61,739 bases of DNA from JBCCJA01 sp039045975 (GCA_039045975.1 JBCCJA010000020.1:1-61739); one strand, 5' to 3'. Positions 34,896-44,188 are shown, counted from the stretch's first letter. The notes: a model not told the origin generated them from the letters alone. Translations and numbers: made by a program.

Positions 34896-36350
34896 ATGAA
34901 CCCGCGTGACGAGGCGGTCGCGCTCGGCCCGAACGCGACGTTCGACGACACCGGGATCGGGCCCGTGAGACTGCCCGACCGGGTCGGGCGGTTCGCGGTC
35001 GAGGGCGAATTGGGACGCGGCCGTTACGGGACGGTCTACGCCGCCGTCGACCCGCGGGACGGCCGCCGGGTCGCGGTCAAGCGGATCTCCGGGGCGGTCG
35101 CCGACGACCCGCTGTCGCGTCGGCGTTGCCTGCGTGAGGCCAAATTGGCGTCACGGTTCGATCACCCCGGCATCGCGCGTGTGCTTTCCGTCGAGGAGGT
35201 CGACTTCGGCCTCTTGCTCGTGATGGAGCGGGCCGAGGGGCTCGATTTGCAACGCGTGATCGCGCTCCGTCCGGGGCGGCCGCTGCCGCACGAGTGGTCG
35301 GTCGAGGTCGTCCGGCAGGTCGCCGAAGCGGTCGCGTCGGGGCACGTCGAGGGCGTCGTCCACCGCGACCTGAAGCCGGCGAACATCATGGTCGATCCGC
35401 CGCCGGCCCGGATCGGCGAGGAGTCGTTCGCGGCCTTCACGCCGGAAGGCCGGCCCCGCGTGACGGCCCGCGTGCTCGATTTCGGTTTGGCGGTGTCGCT
35501 CGACGACGAATTGCGACTGACACGGACGAGCATGATGGTCGGGACGCCGCTGTACATGGCGCCGGAGCAGGCCGCGTGCGACCGGGACGGGATCGGGGCC
35601 GCGACGGACGTCTTCAGTCTCGGTGCGATCCTTTACGAGTTGCTCGTCGGCGAGCCGCCTTTCGCCGCCCCGACGGTGACCGCGATCCTCGCCCGGCTCG
35701 GCGACGGCGACCCGCGGCCGCCGCGAAAGATCGATCCGCGGATCCCGGTCGGCCTGGAGGCGGTGTGTCTGCGGTGCTTGCGGCAAGAACCGGGCGAGCG
35801 CTACGCGGACGCGGGCGAGCTCGCCGCCGATCTCGAACGTTATGCCAACGGCGGTCCCGTCGAAGCCGGCCGCGACGGCACGGTGACACGCATCAGACGG
35901 TGGGCGCGGCGTGGGCGGCGGACGCAGGCCGCGGGGTGGGTCGCGGCCTGCCTGATCGCCGCGGTGACGGTCTGGTCGCTCGTGATGATCGGGCCGCTTT
36001 ATTACTTCAACCGGTCCGACCCGGAGCGGCTCGCCCAGGCGTGGACGTCTCTCTGGATTTTATTGTTCGTGCTCACGCCGCTGCAGGCGGTCTGCGTGTA
36101 CGCCGCGGTGCGGGCGGGGGTCGGCCGGATGTCGCCGCGTCTGACGGCGTTCGCGGCGACGGTGATGGGCGTCTTCGCCGTGCAGCAGTCCGGCGTCGCC
36201 GTCGGCGTCATTCCCCCGCCGCTACAGATCTATATCGAGCGGCCGATGATGCGGGTCAATATCTTCGTGATGCTCGCGACCCTCTTCGCGTCCGCCTGTG
36301 CCGCGTTCGTAATCGTTTGGCTCGGTCGCCCCGCTAACAAACCGCGGTGA
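34896..36350 (+). CDS. Ser/Thr protein kinase with four C-terminal membrane helices
   Basis: A 484-residue Hanks-type kinase. Glycine loop ELGRGRYGTV (about 38-47), lysine of VAVKRI (62), catalytic loop HRDLKPANIM (156-165), DFG at 195-197, and APEQ activation segment (MVGTPLYMAPEQA). A loop of about 20 residues between HRD and DFG is longer than usual. After the kinase domain come four hydrophobic helices (from about residue 315), no sensor domain. Its substrate is unknown. All catalytic residues are present. The ATG is the first good start after the tRNA. Confidence 0.92.
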   Translation: MNPRDEAVALGPNATFDDTGIGPVRLPDRVGRFAVEGELGRGRYGTVYAAVDPRDGRRVAVKRISGAVADDPLSRRRCLREAKLASRFDHPGIARVLSVEEVDFGLLLVMERAEGLDLQRVIALRPGRPLPHEWSVEVVRQVAEAVASGHVEGVVHRDLKPANIMVDPPPARIGEESFAAFTPEGRPRVTARVLDFGLAVSLDDELRLTRTSMMVGTPLYMAPEQAACDRDGIGAATDVFSLGAILYELLVGEPPFAAPTVTAILARLGDGDPRPPRKIDPRIPVGLEAVCLRCLRQEPGERYADAGELAADLERYANGGPVEAGRDGTVTRIRRWARRGRRTQAAGWVAACLIAAVTVWSLVMIGPLYYFNRSDPERLAQAWTSLWILLFVLTPLQAVCVYAAVRAGVGRMSPRLTAFAATVMGVFAVQQSGVAVGVIPPPLQIYIERPMMRVNIFVMLATLFASACAAFVIVWLGRPANKPR

Positions 36351-36568
36351 GCCGCTCCCTGACCGCATCGCCGGTCGGGCCTAATTCCATGCCGCGGCGT
36401 CGTTCCGAACGGTTCCGAGCGACCTGGAAACCGCCAGCTTCGCTGGCATCGGGTCGACGAACGTCCGTCGCGAAAATCGATCCGTGACGGAGCGGCCTAC
36501 GCACTGTCTCAATGTTCGGGGTATGCTTCGCGATCTCCTTTCTCTGCGATTTTATGTGAGAGTGATTC

Positions 36569-37957
36569 GTGCCTAAGTTTCTTCTCCTCGCCGTCTTCGT
36601 CTCGGCGGCGGTGCCGTCCGTCGCGGACGAGCGTCCGAATATCGTCTTCCTGTTCGCCGACGACCTCGGGTACGCCGACCTCGGCTGTTACGGCCACCCC
36701 TACGCCGAGACGCCGCGGATCGACGGCTTGGCCGACGAGGGGACGCGTTTCACGCAGTTCTACGTGACCGGAGTGACCTGTAACCCCAGTCGCACGGGGC
36801 TGATGACCGGCCGTCACCCGGCCCGGTTTCCGCGCTATGCCGCCGACTTCGGATTCGCCGACCGCGTCACCGTGACCGAGCTGCTGAACGACGCCGGGTA
36901 CGCAACGGGACACTTCGGCAAATGGCACATCGGCCCCGAGGACTCCGACGGGACGTACGGCATCGACCGGATCGAAACGATCGGGAAACCGAAAGACCCG
37001 TCCCTCGGCCGCGACACAGACCTTTACTCCGCCGCGATCGATTTTATCAAAGAGCACAAAGACGGCCCGTTCTACGTCAACGTGTGGGGCCACGCGACGC
37101 ACTTCCCGGTCAACACGCACGAGTTGTTGGCGGGGCGATTTAAAGACGTCGTCGTCGATCGCGGCGACTTCTCCGCGACCATGCAGAAGAAGTTCGACGA
37201 GAGTCTCGTCCTCGACGAAGACCTCGACGACTCGATGCGTCAGTACCTCGGCGACGTCTATCAGATCGACGTGAACGTCGGCCGCGTGCTCGACACGCTC
37301 GACGAACTCGGGATCGCCGAGAACACGATCGTCGTGTTCTCCAGCGACCACGGCCCGGCCCCGGTGAAACTGACCCAGGGGACGCGGAAGTACTCGGAAA
37401 ACATGCTCGGTTACGCCGGCGAGTTCCGGGGCGGGAAGCATTCGCAGCTCGAAGGCGGCGTCCGCGTGCCGTGCATCGTCCGCTGGCCCGGCCGTGTCCC
37501 GGCGGGCCGCGTCGACACGACTAACATCGGCTCGTTCATCGATTGGCTGCCGACGCTGTGCACGCTCGCCGGCGTCGAAGACTTACCGGCCGGGCTCGAC
37601 GGTGAAGACATTTCGGGCGTCTGGCTCGGCGGCGACTCCGAGCGGACGACGCCGTTGTTCTGGAAAACGAGTTCGAAAAACGGCGGCCCGTCGATGCGGG
37701 ACGGCGATTGGAAACTGCACGCGAGCCTGCGTCGTGACCGCGACGGGCGGGCGACCCTCTCCGACCTGAGGCTCTTTAATCTCGCCGAGGACCCGGCTGA
37801 GGGCGTCGATCTCGCCGGTGACCGCCCCGACGTTCTAGAGCGGATGCGGCGTCAGATGGAGGCGTGGGTCGCCGGGCTGCCGGCCGACTATGAAAAGGCG
37901 TCGGGCGGGAAAGAGAAGAAGAAAAATAAGACGCGGGCCCGCGACCGCGACGCTTAG
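36569..37957 (+). CDS. Exported sulfatase
   Basis: A 462-residue arylsulfatase-family enzyme with a signal peptide (MPKFLLLAVFVSAAVPSVAD, GTG start). Metal-binding FLFADDLGYADLGCYG, and the CNPSRTGLMTGRHP motif whose cysteine becomes formylglycine. Further residues: GKWHIG, VFSSDHGP (metal Asp/His) and a late lysine KH. It removes sulfate from an organic ester, probably a polysaccharide. The basic C-terminus (GGKEKKKNKTRARDRD) is unusual. The maturation enzyme is not in the window. The stop is followed at once by a family A palindrome. Confidence 0.93.
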   Translation: MPKFLLLAVFVSAAVPSVADERPNIVFLFADDLGYADLGCYGHPYAETPRIDGLADEGTRFTQFYVTGVTCNPSRTGLMTGRHPARFPRYAADFGFADRVTVTELLNDAGYATGHFGKWHIGPEDSDGTYGIDRIETIGKPKDPSLGRDTDLYSAAIDFIKEHKDGPFYVNVWGHATHFPVNTHELLAGRFKDVVVDRGDFSATMQKKFDESLVLDEDLDDSMRQYLGDVYQIDVNVGRVLDTLDELGIAENTIVVFSSDHGPAPVKLTQGTRKYSENMLGYAGEFRGGKHSQLEGGVRVPCIVRWPGRVPAGRVDTTNIGSFIDWLPTLCTLAGVEDLPAGLDGEDISGVWLGGDSERTTPLFWKTSSKNGGPSMRDGDWKLHASLRRDRDGRATLSDLRLFNLAEDPAEGVDLAGDRPDVLERMRRQMEAWVAGLPADYEKASGGKEKKKNKTRARDRDA

Positions 37958-37984
37958 GTTCTGTCCGAAAAGTGTCCGTGATCT

Positions 37985-38069
37985 GTAGGGCAGGCCCCTG
38001 CCTGCCGCATTTCGAGCGTAGGTGATGTCCGAGACCACCGGAAATTCGGCAGGCGGGGGCCTGCCCTAC
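37985..38069. repeat. Palindromic element, family A copy 2
   Basis: An inverted repeat with GTAGGGCAGGCCCCTGCCTG on the left and GCAGGCGGGGGCCTGCCCTA + C on the right, in reverse orientation to the copy at 15299. The flanks match too: GTGTCCG on the left and CGGACACGG-like bases on the right, so the whole unit is near 37964-38086. It lies between the convergent sulfatase and sodN. Confidence 0.9.
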
Positions 38070-38111
38070 GACTTGTCCGACACGGCTTAGTTTTCCCGGT
38101 CCCTAACGACA

Positions 38112-38143
38112 AAAGGCCGCCGCGCGATCCCGCGGCGGCCTTT
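38112..38143 (-). terminator. Intrinsic-type terminator of sodN
   Basis: A perfect 13-bp stem (AAAGGCCGCCGCG / CGCGGCGGCCTTT) with a 6-base loop, 20 bp beyond the sodN stop. On the minus strand the stem is followed by a T-rich end (CCTTTTG), fitting an intrinsic terminator. Confidence 0.8.
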
Positions 38144-38162
38144 CGATTTCGGTCGGCGAGAC

Positions 38163-38633
38163 TTATTCGAAGACCGGTTCTTTGCCTTCGTAGGCGCGGT
38201 AGAAATCGAGGATCGCGGCCTCGAGGGCGTCGTGTGCGCCCGGCACGCCCGACTGCTTGCACTTCATCGCGGCGACGATGACGGCATGAGCGGTCTTGAG
38301 TTGCTCGACGTAATTCGGCTTGTCGGCCTTGATCCGCTGGGCGAGGAAGTAGTTGAGCATCCGCTCCTGCACGAGCTGGGCGTGGCTCTCTTTGTTGCTG
38401 ACCCAGCGGGTCAGCTGGTTGACGTCCTGGGCGTCCGGGCCGCCGGACATCTTGCCGGTCAGCTCGCCGATCTGCAGGGTCGCCTTCGTGATCGTGGCGT
38501 GGTGTTCGAGGAGTTCTTCGAAGACGCGCTGGTCGCCGTAGATGCCGCAGGGCACTTGGCAGTGGGCGAAAGCGGTGTCGGCCGCCGGGAGGACGGCGGC
38601 GAAGACGGCGAACAGGGGTAAGACGCGGAGCAT
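38163..38633 (-). CDS. sodN: Nickel superoxide dismutase with signal peptide
   Basis: A 156-residue protein. A signal peptide (LFAVFAAVLPAADTAFA) ends just before His24. The mature N-terminus would be HCQVPCGIYGDQ, matching the nickel hook HCxxPCxxY that binds Ni through His1, Cys2 and Cys6. The remaining helices (HHATITKATLQIGELTG, NYFLAQRIKADKPNYVEQL) match the NiSOD four-helix bundle. It removes superoxide. Signal peptidase cleavage would expose His1, so no separate processing protease is needed. The ATG at MLRVLP is preferred to an upstream in-frame ATG. Confidence 0.93.
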   Translation of the reverse strand: MLRVLPLFAVFAAVLPAADTAFAHCQVPCGIYGDQRVFEELLEHHATITKATLQIGELTGKMSGGPDAQDVNQLTRWVSNKESHAQLVQERMLNYFLAQRIKADKPNYVEQLKTAHAVIVAAMKCKQSGVPGAHDALEAAILDFYRAYEGKEPVFE

Positions 38634-38868
38634 GGTGGCGATCCGGTGTTGATCGGGCCTAGGGACTTCGGGCGGGCGCTCCCGGGGTGTCACAGACGTT
38701 AGCCGGGCCCCGAGGGCAGAGCAGGCTGTCGCCCGATAATCGGGAGTCCCCCGACCGCCGCCGCGCCCGCCGAGAGCCTGAAACGGCCGATCACGTTTTT
38801 CCGTCCGCCTCCGACACGGCGGAGCGGGTAGTGTGCTCGGTCACACGAAGCATTTTCCGGGGCGAGCG

Positions 38869-39927
38869 ATGCGTACGGTAATGACGACCGTCTTCTGTTT
38901 GGCGGCACTGATGACGGCCCACGCCCAAGAAAGCCGATCGGGCCGTGACGTCGTCCGCGGCATCATCGAGCGGTCTTCCCGCGGGAGCCAGCAGAACCCG
39001 CCTAATGCCAACCGGGGCCGTCCGGCAAGAACCTCGCCGGTGCCGAACGGCCCTTCGTTCCGCATCGGGCCGATCCGCGTCACACCGGGCGCCGGCGGGG
39101 TCCGTGTCACGCCGGTCGACCCGGGCACGACGACGCCCCCGCCCCGGCGGACGCTGCCGATCACGACGCCCGGGTATCCGGGGACGGGCCGCCCGGTCGA
39201 TCCGGGCGTCGGCGTGATCGTCGACCCGGTCCCCGGGATCGTGATCCCGGTCGCGCCGCCGCGGTACGAGGTCTGCCCGGTCCCGACGTATGTCCCGCCG
39301 ACGGTCGGCGGGACGCACACCCCGACCGGGCGTTGCCGAGTCGTGACCAACCCCGGCCCCGAGCCGGAGCTGCCGGTCCTCGAGCCGGGCCAGCAGATCA
39401 CGTTGTTCGGGGAAAACTTCGGACCGATCCCGGGCGAGGTGCTCATCGGCATCGGGCCGATGATCATGCGGTCGGACGTGACGGGCTGGGCCGACGGCGA
39501 GGCCGTCGCGATGCTGCCCGACTTCCCGCTCGCGAACGAGGTCGTCACCGACGTCGCCGTGAAACGGGCCGACGGCGTCGTCGCGCACGAGTATCAGGTC
39601 CGCCTCGTGCCGAAGAGCGAGACGGTCGCCCTGCCGGTCGTCTACGCCGGCCAGAACCTGACGATCAGCGGCCGCGATCTGGGGGCGGAACCGGGCAAGG
39701 TCGTGCTCTCGGCCGGGCCGCTCGCACTGCGGACCGAGGTCCTGACCTGGGCCCCGACCGGCACCGTCGTCGCCCTGCCGCGGATGACGTTCCGTGAAGA
39801 GGTCGAGGCGTTGCTGACCGTCACGACCGCGGCCGGCGTCGTCGCCGACGAGATCGCGGTCCGCTTCTCGCCCGACGCCCCGCCGCCGCCGGCCGTTTCG
39901 GGTACAGGGGCTCGCGTGGGCGGTTGA
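38869..39927 (+). CDS. Exported protein with IPT/TIG-like domains
   Basis: A 352-residue protein. It starts with a signal peptide (TVMTTVFCLAALMTAHA). A Pro/Gly/Thr-rich linker (residues about 40-140) follows. Two beta-rich repeats begin with PGQQITLFGENFGPIPGEVL and AGQNLTISGRDLGAEPGKVV, the pattern of IPT/TIG domains found in cell-surface and sugar-binding proteins. Function is unknown. The ATG at MRTVMTTVF keeps a normal signal; an earlier ATG adds a charged lead of 12 residues. Confidence 0.7.
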   Translation: MRTVMTTVFCLAALMTAHAQESRSGRDVVRGIIERSSRGSQQNPPNANRGRPARTSPVPNGPSFRIGPIRVTPGAGGVRVTPVDPGTTTPPPRRTLPITTPGYPGTGRPVDPGVGVIVDPVPGIVIPVAPPRYEVCPVPTYVPPTVGGTHTPTGRCRVVTNPGPEPELPVLEPGQQITLFGENFGPIPGEVLIGIGPMIMRSDVTGWADGEAVAMLPDFPLANEVVTDVAVKRADGVVAHEYQVRLVPKSETVALPVVYAGQNLTISGRDLGAEPGKVVLSAGPLALRTEVLTWAPTGTVVALPRMTFREEVEALLTVTTAAGVVADEIAVRFSPDAPPPPAVSGTGARVGG

Positions 39928-39972
39928 GCGACTGAACGGACGGGACACTCGCGGCCGGCCGGGCGGGACGGT

Positions 39973-40983
39973 TTGATCTGCGTCCCGCCCGGCTCGCCGT
40001 CCGAACGTCCCGCCTTGTCCTTTCCCGTCGCCACCGCCGTGTTGCTGTTCGGCGTGATAGGGATCTCGGCGAACGCGATCTTCGCCGAGGTCGCGCGGAC
40101 GCAGTTCGGGATCGGGCCGTCGGCCGGGGCGTGTTGGCGGTGTCTGATCGCGGCGGCGACGCTCGCGGCGGTGCCGGTTTTTTCGCCGGGCCGTCGTGAC
40201 CGGGCATCACGACCGGCGGAGTCTCCGGCCCGTGGCGGCTATGTGTGGGCGGCGGCGGGCGGGTTCGCGTTCGGGGCCGACCTGGCGGCGCTGCATTCGG
40301 GATTCGTTTACGCCCCGGCGGCCCGGATGACGCTGCTGGCGAACTTCGCCGTGCTGCCGGTGGCGACGTTCGGCTGGTTTGTGCTCGGCGAGCGGCCGCG
40401 GCCGCTGTTCTTCGGCGGCGTACTGCTGGCGCTCGTTGGGCTCGCGGTGCTGCTCGGGCCGGGGGCGTCGGGTGGCGAGGCGTGGCCCGACCTGTGGTTC
40501 GGTGACCTGCTCGGGCTGACGATCCCGTTCACTTACGCCGTGTATCAGATCGGCGTGAAGCGGGCCCGCGAGACGCTCGGGACCGTGCCGGTGATGCTCG
40601 CGGTTTCGGTCGGCGCGTCGGTTTCGCTCGGGACGGTCGCGGCGCTCAACGGCGAGCGTTGGCTGCCGACCGGCGGGCTTTTCGGCTGGTGGCCGCTGGT
40701 CGCGATGGCGTGGGGCTCGCACTTGGGCGGGCAGGGCGTGATCGCGTCGGCGTTCCGTTACCTGCCGGCCGGCTTCGCGTCTGCGATCATGCTGACCCAG
40801 CCGGTGATGGTCGCGGTCATGGGCTGGCTCGCGTTCGGGCAGTCGCTCGGCCCGACCGAAATGGCAGGCGCCGCGGTCGTGATCGCAGGGCTGGCGTGCG
40901 TCGTGATGGGTCGGGAAAAATTAAACACCCCGAATAAAAGCCCGGGCGGTAACGCGAAGGGTATTCGGGCGGGCGAATCGTAA
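39973..40983 (+). CDS. EamA/DMT-family transporter
   Basis: A 336-residue membrane protein (TTG start; a second TTG at 40015 is possible) with about ten helices in two homologous halves: VATAVLLFGVIGISANAIFA and YAPAARMTLLANFAVLPVATFGWFVL, then LLGLTIPFTYAVYQIGVK and PAGFASAIMLTQPVMVAVMGWLAFGQ. These are EamA halves. It is probably a metabolite exporter of unknown substrate. Its last 18 residues (from about KSPGGNAKGI) are translated from the family E palindrome, so the C-terminus was added or replaced by the repeat. Confidence 0.85.
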   Translation: MICVPPGSPSERPALSFPVATAVLLFGVIGISANAIFAEVARTQFGIGPSAGACWRCLIAAATLAAVPVFSPGRRDRASRPAESPARGGYVWAAAGGFAFGADLAALHSGFVYAPAARMTLLANFAVLPVATFGWFVLGERPRPLFFGGVLLALVGLAVLLGPGASGGEAWPDLWFGDLLGLTIPFTYAVYQIGVKRARETLGTVPVMLAVSVGASVSLGTVAALNGERWLPTGGLFGWWPLVAMAWGSHLGGQGVIASAFRYLPAGFASAIMLTQPVMVAVMGWLAFGQSLGPTEMAGAAVVIAGLACVVMGREKLNTPNKSPGGNAKGIRAGES

Positions 40984-41009
40984 ACCCTTCGCGTTACCTC
41001 TCGGGCTTT
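40937..41009. repeat. 73-bp palindromic element, family E
   Basis: Two 26-bp arms (AAAGCCCGGGCGGTAACGCG + AAGGGT) with two mismatches, around a 21-bp loop. The transporter stop (TAA 40981-40983) and the HAD-protein stop (TTA 40994-40996) both lie inside it. It may serve as a bidirectional terminator between the two convergent genes. Confidence 0.88.
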
Positions 41010-41866
41010 AATAAATTGATAATCTGTCGCAGGTCCGTGGCGATCGCGTCGGGTGCAACGCCGATGATCCGCTCGTCACCCTCCCTCATTCTTAAACTCC
41101 GCTCGTCACCTGCGAACAGTACTGTCTTGAATCCGACCGCCGCCGCCGGTGTGACGTCGTTGAGCATGTCGTTGCCGACGTAGAGCGTTTCGGCCGGCGT
41201 CAGGCCGCGGGCCGCGAGGGTGTCGGCGGCCCGGCGATAAAGTTCCTCGCCCGGCTTGGCTTCCTCGGTTTTATAAGAAAAGACTTCGAGGTCGGGCTCG
41301 AAGCCGAGTGACGGCCGGTCGGCGTCGAGCAACGCCTCGAACAGGTCTTCGGTGAAGAACTGGGCGTTCGAGACGATCCCGAGCGGCAACCGGCGGGCGT
41401 GCAGTCCTCTTAACAGCTCGCGGCAGCCCGGCATCGGCCAGACCGGGTTGACGCGGCATTCGTATTCGGTCGCGAGCCGCGCGAGCACGTCGCGGCCCGG
41501 GTCTTCGAGGCCGAGCGTCACGAAGGCCCGGGCCCAGACGCCGACGATCTCGATCTCGGGGTAGGGCGTGCCGCGGCCGCGGATCTCGGCCTGCCGTTTT
41601 TTAATTTCTTCGATCAACGTGGCCGCGACGGCGTCGCCGTCTCCAGACCTCGGCAGGCCGACGGCCGCGAAAGCATCGAGGACCGCGTCCCCCTTCGACG
41701 CGGCGGCGGCCGTGCCGACGTCCCCGCTGCCGCTGACGAACAGCGTGCCGTAGACGTCGAACAGCACCGCCTTGATGCCGTCGATCTCCGGAAGCCGCGG
41801 TTCGACACCGGTCGGCTTCGGCTCCAGCGGCGTGCTGCGGGCGGCGATGATCTCGCGGGGCGTCAT
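40994..41866 (-). CDS. HAD-superfamily hydrolase
   Basis: A 290-residue protein. HAD motif I FDVYGTLF with its DxxxT pattern (about residues 36-43), motif II GIVSNAQFF, and motif III/IV KPGEELYRRAAD with VGNDMLNDVTPAAAVGFKTV. The cap region sits between motifs I and II. These enzymes are phosphatases of small molecules; the substrate is unknown. The last residues (NLLKPER) come from the family E palindrome. It shares the end region with the convergent transporter. Confidence 0.85.
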   Translation of the reverse strand: MTPREIIAARSTPLEPKPTGVEPRLPEIDGIKAVLFDVYGTLFVSGSGDVGTAAAASKGDAVLDAFAAVGLPRSGDGDAVAATLIEEIKKRQAEIRGRGTPYPEIEIVGVWARAFVTLGLEDPGRDVLARLATEYECRVNPVWPMPGCRELLRGLHARRLPLGIVSNAQFFTEDLFEALLDADRPSLGFEPDLEVFSYKTEEAKPGEELYRRAADTLAARGLTPAETLYVGNDMLNDVTPAAAVGFKTVLFAGDERSLRMREGDERIIGVAPDAIATDLRQIINLLKPER

Positions 41867-41894
41867 GGCGTGGCAGTCGGTGGCGGCGGGTAGG

Positions 41895-43454
41895 TCAGTC
41901 TGTCAGTCCGCGGATCAGGCGCAGCCGGTCGAGACCGACGAAGCGGTCGAGCAACGCGTCGGCATTCGGCGGCGATCCGGTCGCGGGCCCGACGTCGTGC
42001 ATCACGGCGTGGTAAGTCGCCCGCAGCACGCCGCCGAGGTGTTCGAGGCCGTAGTGATGCCGGGCCGCGACTGCGTTGGCCTCGATCACCACGGCCTGAT
42101 CTTCGGACCGATTCAGTTTCCCGGCGATGCCGGCACGGACCGCTTCGCGGGCGGCGTCGTCCTCGATGAGGCGGTCGATGACGCGTTCCTGCAGCGGTTC
42201 GTCGAGGTCGGCGAAGTCGATCGCGTCGCCGTCGTCGAACTTGGCTGACACCGCCCGCTCGATCTCGGCGTCGTCAGGAACCCTGCGACCATAAGCCGTG
42301 GCGAGCCGGGCCGCCTGCGATGCGACAGCGTCTCGATACGCCTGCCGTTCGTCGGTATTCAGCGCGACGGGTAGCCGCTCATACAGGTTCGGATACTGCA
42401 TCACCCGCCCTGCGTCGTCGTGCAGGATCTCGGGCAGGTCGCGTCCGTAGAGCGGCCGACCGATCAGCCACGGTTCGACGAAGACCATGCCGAAGCCCTC
42501 GGCGACCGACGTCGTGACGAGGGCGTCGCTGGCGGCGAGGTTTTGTTCGAACGACAGCTTGCCCTTCCCGCCGACGTCGAACAGGACCGGCAGGCCGCGG
42601 GCGGCGGCGAAGTCCCGCCAGTGGTCGAAGAAGGGCCGCTCGACCGGGTTCGTCGGGGCGAGCGAGACGCCGAACGTCACGTCGGGCTTGAGTACCGACA
42701 GCAGGACTATCTCGCCGAGGTTCTTCCGCCGGATGCCTCGGACCGGATAGAGCCAGAACGGGTGGTCGCGCGGCAGGCCGAGTTTTTCATCGGCGTGGCG
42801 TCGGGCCTCGTCCTTGGTCGGCAGTTCGGGCGGGGGCGGGGCCGGGTTCGGTAGGACGTGCAGTCGCTCGGGTGGCAGGCCGACGCCCGCGAGGGCCCGC
42901 ATGTCGCGGCTCTGCAGCGTTGCGTAGTGCACGCCGGCCCGGTCGGGGTAGAGCGTCGCGGCGAGGCGGTCGCCGAGGGCGTCGTGCACCTTCCGGTACA
43001 GCTCCGGGCGGAAGTCTTCGCAGAAGTCGTGCGTCTGCAGCAGCAGCCGATAGCCGGCGTCGGCGAGCCGCGGGACCGCCTCGGCGAACGCGACGCTCTT
43101 GCCGAGCGAGTGGTTGTGGACGTGCAGCAGCGTTTCACCCGGGCCGCAGCCGGCCGCGTCGAGGGCGGCCCGCACCGCCGTCACGACTTGACCTGCGGTG
43201 AAGTCGGAGCGGTCGTCGTATTCGAGTTCCGGGACGATCCGCAGGTCGACCTCGACCGTTTCCAGGGCGGCGAGCGTGTCGGCCTCCCAGCCCCCGGTCC
43301 GCGGCCCGCTGAGCACGACGACCCGCGGGTCGAGCCGGTCGCCGTCGACGGCTAGCCGGTCGGTCGGCGACGCGTCGAGCGACCGCAGGTGGGCGGCGAC
43401 GACCCGCGTCACGCCGCCCGGGTCGAGGTGGTGATGGAGGATCGCCAGACGCAT
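41895..43454 (-). CDS. GT4/GT1-type glycosyltransferase
   Basis: A 519-residue protein. N-terminal Rossmann start MRLAILHHHLDPGGVTRVV and LLHVHNHSLGKS; C-terminal segment LVTTSVAEGFGMVFVEPWLIGRPLYGRD with the E-x7-E nucleotide-sugar motif. HFWLYP-like AVRGIRRKN and the DPNPAP region also fit this fold. It has a C-terminal helical extension of about 150 residues after the catalytic domain. Donor and acceptor are unknown. It lies 13 bp after the sirtuin gene. Confidence 0.82.
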   Translation of the reverse strand: MRLAILHHHLDPGGVTRVVAAHLRSLDASPTDRLAVDGDRLDPRVVVLSGPRTGGWEADTLAALETVEVDLRIVPELEYDDRSDFTAGQVVTAVRAALDAAGCGPGETLLHVHNHSLGKSVAFAEAVPRLADAGYRLLLQTHDFCEDFRPELYRKVHDALGDRLAATLYPDRAGVHYATLQSRDMRALAGVGLPPERLHVLPNPAPPPPELPTKDEARRHADEKLGLPRDHPFWLYPVRGIRRKNLGEIVLLSVLKPDVTFGVSLAPTNPVERPFFDHWRDFAAARGLPVLFDVGGKGKLSFEQNLAASDALVTTSVAEGFGMVFVEPWLIGRPLYGRDLPEILHDDAGRVMQYPNLYERLPVALNTDERQAYRDAVASQAARLATAYGRRVPDDAEIERAVSAKFDDGDAIDFADLDEPLQERVIDRLIEDDAAREAVRAGIAGKLNRSEDQAVVIEANAVAARHHYGLEHLGGVLRATYHAVMHDVGPATGSPPNADALLDRFVGLDRLRLIRGLTD

Positions 43455-43467
43455 CGGCTCGGCGGTC

Positions 43468-44184
43468 TCAACGGGCGAGGAGTCGGTCGACGAGCCGCGG
43501 CAGCTCGTCCGCGGCGCCGCCGGCGATCGCCCCGAAGCCGGGGCGATCGAGCGGATCGGGATCGATGATAAATTTTTCGGGCGTGGCGGCGAACCAGTCG
43601 AGGAACGACGCCGCGGGGTAGACCTTGCCCGAGGTCCCGACCGTCAGAAACAGGGCGGCTTCGGCGACGGCCCGCTCGATCCGGGCGGCGTCCATCGCGA
43701 CCGCCTCCCCAAACCAGACGACGTCGGGTCGCAGGTGTAAACCGCATGCGGGGCAGGCGTCTGCCGACGTGACGGGGCGGTCGATCGGCGTCTTGTAGTC
43801 GCAGCGGTACCGCGGGTCGTCGCCGAAGATCTCGGCGTGCCGCTCGCACTTCGCGACGTCGAGCCGGCCGTGCAAATGCGTCACGTCGGAGCAGCCGGCC
43901 CGTTCGATCAGGCCGTCGATGTTCTGCGTCACGTGCCAGACGTCGTAGGCGTCTTCCAAGCGGGCGAGGGCCTCGTGCCCGGCGTGGGGTCGGCAGTGGC
44001 GGTAGTTCTCGAACCGCTCGGCGTAGAACCGCAGGACGAGTTCACGGTCGCGGGCCCAGCCGGCGGGCGAGGCGACGTCCTCGACGCGGTGCTCCTCCCA
44101 CAGCCCGTCGGCGGCGCGGAACGTTTTAATACCGCTGTCGGCCGACAGCCCGGCCCCGCTGAAGACGACGGCGAGCGGTTTCAT
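43468..44184 (-). CDS. cobB: NAD-dependent protein deacylase, sirtuin
   Basis: A 238-residue Sir2-family enzyme that removes acyl groups from lysines using NAD. NAD motif FSGAGLSADSGIKTFRAADG, catalytic QNIDGLIERAG, active-site histidine THLHGRLD, and four cysteines (AKCERH, YRCDY, DACPACG) as zinc ligands. TVGTSGKVYPAASF is the usual later motif. It is of the short bacterial type. It precedes the glycosyltransferase with a 13-bp gap and likely shares its transcript. A degenerate family D palindrome is upstream. Confidence 0.93.
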   Translation of the reverse strand: MKPLAVVFSGAGLSADSGIKTFRAADGLWEEHRVEDVASPAGWARDRELVLRFYAERFENYRHCRPHAGHEALARLEDAYDVWHVTQNIDGLIERAGCSDVTHLHGRLDVAKCERHAEIFGDDPRYRCDYKTPIDRPVTSADACPACGLHLRPDVVWFGEAVAMDAARIERAVAEAALFLTVGTSGKVYPAASFLDWFAATPEKFIIDPDPLDRPGFGAIAGGAADELPRLVDRLLAR

Positions 44185-44188
44185 ATTC

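Noticed and set aside
36351..36568. A gene or repeat between the kinase and the sulfatase
   Set aside because: Only a short CCAGC/GCTGG hairpin was seen in this 218-bp gap; no ORF or matching repeat elsewhere.
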